A stretch of 64,000 nucleotides of DNA. It comes from Nemophila menziesii (taxonomy: Eukaryota > Streptophyta > Magnoliopsida > Boraginales > Hydrophyllaceae). The stretch is taken from assembly GCA_029959085.1 (NCBI GenBank), contig JARWIR010000010.1:37502731-37566730 (forward strand), read 5' to 3'. Positions 58,913 through 64,000 of this stretch are shown piece after piece (positions within the stretch are counted from its first letter, which is position 1; each line of letters opens with the position of its first letter). A model generated the notes under the pieces. That model ran no database searches, was not told where the DNA came from, and worked only from the letters and a program-made list of their open reading frames with translations. Both the position numbers and the translations under genes were made by a program.

Positions 58913-61117
58913 TTTTGGGGAAAAAATAGAAAATCACCAGGTTTAAAACAAACAGAAATGGAAAATCCTAAGTGAAATAAATATTTTGATTAATGTAAAA
59001 CTATTTTGTTACAATAACAAACTCTTAGAAGAAGTGTCAGAATAAATGCTCTTGAATGACTCCATTATTGTTGACGTTTTGGATGTTACCTTTGTTACAC
59101 CTTTTCAAATTCCAGTATGTTGACTTATTTATTCCCGTATTGACCAAGTCCTGTAACAGTTGAGTCTTGAATTGGGAATATTTTGGTTTTAATGCGTCTT
59201 TAGTATGTGGACGTTTTGTCTTTGGCTGAAAGGTTTTGAATTGTCACTGACTACTTGATGTCTCCTCATTTGTGATAATAAAATCTATTTCTGAGACATC
59301 ATTTTAGGCGTATTTATTAGTTTATAGGTCGATTTTAGCTTGATTTAGTATACTTTCCTATTTTGGGTCTTGAATTAATTAATTATTATTTTTAGAGCAT
59401 ATTGGGTTTAATTATTTATTTAGTGTGAAGCTTTAGAGATATATAGTAATTAATTAGATTCCAAGTTGGTAAAAAGAGCTAAAGGAAAGAAGATAAACAT
59501 AGAAATTGAAGATAAGGAAGTAAAAGCTAAAAACATGGAAAAGAAAAAGCTGCCTTAATTCTGAATTTCTGCACCTACGACCACAAATCAGCTTATATCT
59601 TAAAAACGGTGAGGAATCTGGAGAAACGGTCAAGAGAAAAGTTAAAGATATTTCCGAGACGATGAATTTGGTATACTCATACGCATCAATCGGAGAAATA
59701 TTGAAGCTGTTAGGACCAAAAGAAAAACGAGGCTGATTGCATGTTTTTGGGCTACGAATTTGAGTTGGGCTAGGAGCCCATATTTACCTTTTCCTTCAAG
59801 AAAACGTGTAGGTCAACCTATACACTATAAATACAACCTCTTAACATTATAAAATCATCCTTGGTGAAACCTTAAACCAAGAGGAAGCTTACAACACAAG
59901 AAAAGAAGTCTGGAAGGAGCTGTGCATCAACAATGTCTTCTTCTACCTTTCAATTTGTAATTCTTTTCTTTTCTTCCATTAGTATGAACTAAATTTCTAT
60001 TAGCTTGAGTTTTTAGCATATATGTATGAACCCTAGTTTTGGTTGACATCTATCTAATTTGGGAATTCTATGTTTTAAATTTAATTATTGTTTTTATTCT
60101 CTGTTTTGTGTTCGGATTTATATTCTGTGTTCTTGTGGATCGCGACCATATAGAATTACCATCTAGTAGTTAGGTCACCATTGACAACGATGTTTAATTA
60201 CATGTTTAGCACATAACGTCAAGTATTCGGTTTAGATCTGACAAATCAACCTAACTAGATAATCACTATGGTTTAGTATGTATTTGCTATTTACCAATTG
60301 CAGAAACAGTTTGCTTATGACTCCTTATTGACACAGGTAAATCCTATTTAAAACTACCTAGCGCAATTGGAATCGATTATTGAAATACTACATAATTCAC
60401 CCTTACATGTTTAGAACGGCAAAACTGGTGGGGATTGCATGCTATATACTCAAGCTATATTCTCATACTACTTCTTCTCTTGCATTTAATTTTCTGTCTT
60501 TAAATTTTTAGTTTAATTTAGATTAATTGAAAACCAAATAAATATCTATTTGTCTTACTTTTCCTGCGTTTTATTTGTTCTAGCTTTAAATATTTTCACT
60601 TGATTATTGCATAAGACTCCCCTAACCTTTGTAGTCTCTGCGGAACGAATCTTACTTAATCATTAAAACTTGCATACGATCTGTATACTTGCAGAACTGT
60701 GCCAGCTTAGGGGTTTATTTGCATCTAATTATTATATCTTTTTATCACACCCTAGGCGACACCACTACTATAAGTATCAGCCTTCTTCCACCAGAGTCTC
60801 TTTCGAAAACTAAATTCATTTTTTATTTTTTGACTCCCCCAACTCTCCCACGGCCCACGCCATCGCTGTCGTCGGGCGATGGTGGTGCGTGTGTGAGGCT
60901 TTTCCTTTTCCTTTTTGTCTTCATAGCTTTTAGACCTTTTGGAAGGAATAGATAGGTAAGATATTATAAGTTAATATTTTTCCTACCCACTTCCTATGTG
61001 AGACATTTTTTTCAATAAAATGTCTTTTCCACTTCTCCCATAAGAACATGAATGGAATTAAATTAATACCTTGTATTTAAATGATTTAAACACATTAGAT
61101 TAATATGAATTCCAACA
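58913..61117 (-). repeat. 5' LTR of copia B, split and rearranged
   Basis: LTR sequence at 58913-59255 and 60770-61117 surrounds the solo LTR. Compared with the 3' LTR, the part holding the TATA box (equal to about 55560-55790) is missing, while about 100 bp near 59065-59180 is present here but absent there. This LTR lacks a recognisable promoter. Confidence 0.75.
59256..60764 (-). mobile_element. Solo LTR of the LARD-like family, TSD CTACT
   Basis: CTACT at 59251-59255 and 60765-60769. The 1509-bp LTR opens TGATGTCTCC and ends GGCGACACCA, the reverse orientation name of TGGTGTC...GACATCA at 5376-6943, with matching blocks (GGAACGAATCTTACTTAATC, TGCATACGATCTGTATACTT). Recombination between two LTRs removed the interior. 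It is nested in the copia B LTR, so it arrived later. Confidence 0.85.
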
Positions 61118-61122
61118 TAGAT

Positions 61123-61489
61123 GGTGACAAACCAGATTGAATTTAGGATTCCTTGACTCTATCACGCATGATGGCTCTTAGTGCGTCTTGTTACATGAAA
61201 TAAATAAACATTTTTTAACTAAATTTCAAACTCGAAATAAGTAATTGAAATCGTATTTAAATACTTATGTTCGATCTTTGGTACGGCTCCATCCTTCACT
61301 CATTCTATTGCTTGTCAAAGCCGATATCGAAGACGAGGTTGGCTATCCAGAAATATCTCTTAAATTTGTCAATTATGCCATACAAATCTCTGAAATTATC
61401 TTTTGTTTTTTTTATAAAAAAATCTTTATTATTTTTCAATAATTCCATAATTTTCTTCATTTTTATATTTTTTCAAGAGTATATACATC
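61123..61489. other. Intergenic, no gene
   Basis: Flank of copia B and pre-insertion continuation of 55464. Overlapping short ORFs at 61245-61509 are T-rich and unsupported. Confidence 0.4.
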
Positions 61490-61967
61490 CACTACCCCCT
61501 AAACTATGACTGAATTGACAGTTTGCCTCCCATTGTATTTTTTGGTACTGGATGTCCCTTAAGTTTCATTTTTGTGATCGGATACCCCTTAAGTTTCATT
61601 TTCGTGACTGGATGTCCCTTAAGTTTCATTTTCGTGACTGGATGCCCCTTAAGATTCATTTTCGTAACTCTCGAGAGATTAAATGGCGCCTATTTCGTTA
61701 TAGAGTAAGTAGATGCCCCTTAACATATGACCATTTAGATATAAAAAATAACTATGTTAAATATCACGAAATGGCATCCAGATAGGGGCATTCCATATGG
61801 GAGTTTGTTTACATTTTTGTGATATTTAAATGACGCCTATTTCGTTAAGGGGCATCCAGTCACGAAAGGGGTATCCCGTCACGAAAATAAAATTTAAGGG
61901 GCATCTTGTACCAAAAATATAGTAGGGGATAAACTGTCAATTCGGCTATAGTTTAAGAGGTAAAGAA
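61490..61967. mobile_element. Long-inverted-repeat MITE with internal tandem units
   Basis: Left arm CCCCCTAAACTATGACTGAA + TTGACAGTTTG is mirrored by the right arm (complement CCTCTTAAACTATAGCCGAA + TTGACAGTTT), and the pairing continues through the TTTTTGGTAC and GGATGCCCCTTAA blocks for over 100 bp per arm. About four 32-bp units (CCCTTAAGTTTCATTTTCGT + GACTGGATG) fill the left arm. A non-coding foldback element; target duplication not resolved. Confidence 0.7.
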
Positions 61968-62683
61968 GGCATTTACTTTTTTTGTAATGATGTTATAGTT
62001 AAAAGGTTTTACTTTATATCTATATAATGCTTCATGTAAACACTTTAAAGTTTAGAGTGAGATACTTTTGTACGTAAGTACTTTTGAGACTTACTTTGAT
62101 AGATAATTCATAGACAAATATCTAGTTAATATAATTAATTTATGCTCAATGTCAACATGATAATGACGAATCCAATGGATACAAACAAGTTGGAATTTCC
62201 TGTCCTAATGGGGCGTGTAAAATGGATATCTGATTAAGACTGATGAGAGAGGAGGCAACCATATAAGAAGTGTAATACTCGTATTGATGCAAAAATTACT
62301 TAATGTGTAGTAATGAAAGTCGCAGGTTTAAAATGACGTATGGCTTAAATTTGCTTATTATAGTATTGTTTCTTAATATACACCTAATAAACCTCTTAAT
62401 CATCTCACTTTAGGGGAAACAATATTAAATGCCTTGAATCTTTTACTTCATAAAATATGAATAGTGGGCTGCCATGATTCAAACTATCGACACCTAGAAT
62501 AAACATACTTTCTTTTCATGATTTCTTTTGTTACATTCTAACTATCAGGGTATTATATAACAATTTTAGACTCGTGTCGACCATGATTATAAATCATCCG
62601 AAGAGTTCATGTTTATGCAAGAGCAGATCTAGGAATCTCTCCGAAGAGTCCGATGTGATACTCATAATCCCTATTTTACTTCA

Positions 62684-62813
62684 TACCTATACTATTTTGA
62701 CAACTCTGTTAACGGCTTTTAATTTATAGAACATGGGATACTATCAGATTCGTTGAACCTGCAATATTCTTTTGTAGAAAAATGGATACCTATACTATTT
62801 TGACAACTCTGTT
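62684..62813. repeat. 29-bp direct repeat, 101 bp apart
   Basis: ATACCTATACTATTTTGACA + ACTCTGTTA occurs at about 62684 and again at about 62785. Cause unknown: local tandem duplication with later loss, or slippage. Confidence 0.7.
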
Positions 62814-62921
62814 ACCAGTTATTAGATGTTGCAAAAAAAACTGTGAATATCGTCATGTGTGTTGTCAAGGATAGCTGGAGTTAAAAGTTTGAGTGAGATG
62901 AGCCTGAATAAATGTTTAGGT

Positions 62922-62943
62922 AACATATGAGAAATTCGATGTC

Positions 62944-62977
<34 letters not shown>

Positions 62978-62989
62978 ATATGAGAAATT
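62922..62989 (+). mobile_element. Ultra-short poly(A) insertion with 15-bp target duplication
   Basis: AACATATGAGAAATT at 62922-62936 and 62975-62989 encloses only CGATGTCC and about 30 A residues. Same footprint as 4524-4572 and 8532-8598. The A run may be length-variable. Confidence 0.75.
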
Positions 62990-64000
62990 TAATAATAGCT
63001 CCATATTTTGTGAGAAATAGAGAAATATATGGTGTATCAATTTAATATTGTCTTATGATTTATTATTTATTAATGTATTCGAAGTATTATTTTGAAGAAC
63101 TGAAAACATAACTTTCTTTTATTACATTTTCAATTAGTAGTTTTCAATTTGTGGGTCTAAAATAAATTCTTAAATTTGGATTATAAAGACAAGTCTTTAA
63201 TGGAAGCTAAACTTTTATATTAATAATAATTTTTTGAAATTAAAACAAATTTGGAAGTAATGAGAATTGTAAGTTGGGACATAAACGAGCCGAGTAGAGT
63301 AGTGAAGTCGAATACTAGATGTACAGCCTTATTTGTTTAACTTCTTGAGTCGAGCGCAATCTGTCCACGAACAATGTGGTTTTTTATAGTTGAAACAGTA
63401 ATTTCATTAGCGGCTGGTATTTAGATGGATTATGTCGTATAAAAGTATAGAGCGTAACATTAATAAAAAGATAAAAGTCTTAAGAAATTAAAAATGTTTA
63501 AGATGATATATATTGGAGGTTTAATAATATATTTACAAGTCAATAATATATTAATTTACAATTCGTAAATTTAAACAAGTTTTTCACGAACGAACTCGAG
63601 CGGACTTGTTTACTTAACTATTCAAATTAGAGTTTACGCTTGTTTATACACGAGTCGAACTCTAACGAGCTTTTTCCCGAGCCAAACTCAAACTGTTCAC
63701 GAACCGCTTGGTTCATTTATAGCCCAAATTGCAAGCCTATGGCTTCGCTCTAAATTTTCTCAAGAGCCTGGCCCCAATATCAAGGGCTGGATTATCCTCT
63801 AGATTAGTTAGGCCATTGCTAAAGTTAAGGAGGTAATGGTTAGTTAATAACAAAAAAAGTTAAAAACATAACTAAAAAATCATTTATTTTATTAAAATCA
63901 GAAAGTAGTTCAAATTGTAATATCTAATCTTGAAACTTGTAAATTTAGGGATGACATTTGAGTTAATAAAACAATTGTAATGTAAATTAGGGTTAACTAG
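62990..64000. other. Intergenic, no gene
   Basis: AT-rich; no ORF, terminal repeat or RNA gene recognised. An inverted-looking stretch with GAACGAACTCGAGCGGACTTG near 63590 and CGAGCCAAACTCAAACTGTTC near 63678 could be the remains of a repeat family, not resolved. Confidence 0.4.

Larger units (their letters stand above)
55470..61117 (-). mobile_element. Ty1/copia element B, RT-deleted, TSD TAGAT
   Basis: TAGAT at 55465-55469 and 61118-61122. LTRs TGTTGG...CCAACA at 55470-56259 and 58913-61117 (the latter split by a solo LTR). Gag and integrase fragments match copia A in order; the segment equal to copia A 25934-27845 (reverse transcriptase, RNase H) is missing at a junction near 56830-56860. 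The two elements are members of related families. Confidence 0.88.

Overview
This is AT-rich nuclear DNA from a flowering plant. The evidence is a CC-NBS-LRR resistance gene, Ty1/copia and Ty3/gypsy-type LTR elements, En/Spm (CACTA) and Mutator-like DNA transposons, LINE and SINE relics, and plant-style introns. The domain style of the resistance gene would suit a core eudicot, perhaps Caryophyllales (spinach, beet or quinoa relatives), but that placement is a guess. There are no bacterial features. I find no complete, undamaged host gene; nearly all recognisable coding sequence is resistance-gene relic or transposon.

Layout. 1-4.4 kb: a minus-strand CNL resistance gene with every NB-ARC motif and an expanded LRR, broken at three points. 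5.4-7.5 kb: a truncated copy of a non-autonomous LTR family. 9.15-9.57 kb: a copia LTR stub. 9.57-21.7 kb: a 5'-truncated CACTA element carrying the 3' exons of a TNP2-like transposase and a second gene of the Transposase_24 type. It is interrupted by a 4.6 kb Mutator-like element (9-bp target duplication) and a 1.2 kb DNA element (8-bp duplication). 22.1-22.9 kb: a 328-bp CACTA miniature beside a receptor-kinase exon fragment. 24.5-31.0 kb: a full-length copia element (TSD AGTCG). 31.4-32.6 kb: the 3' part of a second copy of the resistance gene. 32.8-40.0 kb: a very young non-autonomous LTR element (TSD GTTAC, tRNA-Asp primer site, one 414-codon ORF).

The right third is decayed transposon sequence: LINE RNase H relic (40.9 kb), copia relic (43.6-45.0 kb), a tRNA-derived SINE (45.3 kb), a second CACTA relic with TNP2 (46.8-50.4 kb), a LINE split by a 1.2 kb TRIM (50.9-52.9 kb), a minus-strand LINE (53.1-54.7 kb), and a second copia element lacking reverse transcriptase (55.5-61.1 kb) whose 5' LTR is split by a solo LTR of the 32.8 kb family. 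A long-inverted-repeat MITE follows at 61.5 kb.

The window therefore reads as an NLR cluster fragment enlarged by nested transposition; at least seven insertions keep exact target-site duplications, so their order can be read. I do not see a clearly new biological system. The most unusual observations are a hairpin of constant 46-bp length at the LTR tip of one family, three ultra-short poly(A) insertions with long target duplications, transposase-site-like repeats in front of an internal CACTA promoter, and a gag frame break plus odd primer-site region shared by both copia copies. All boundaries come from reading by eye, without alignment or database search.
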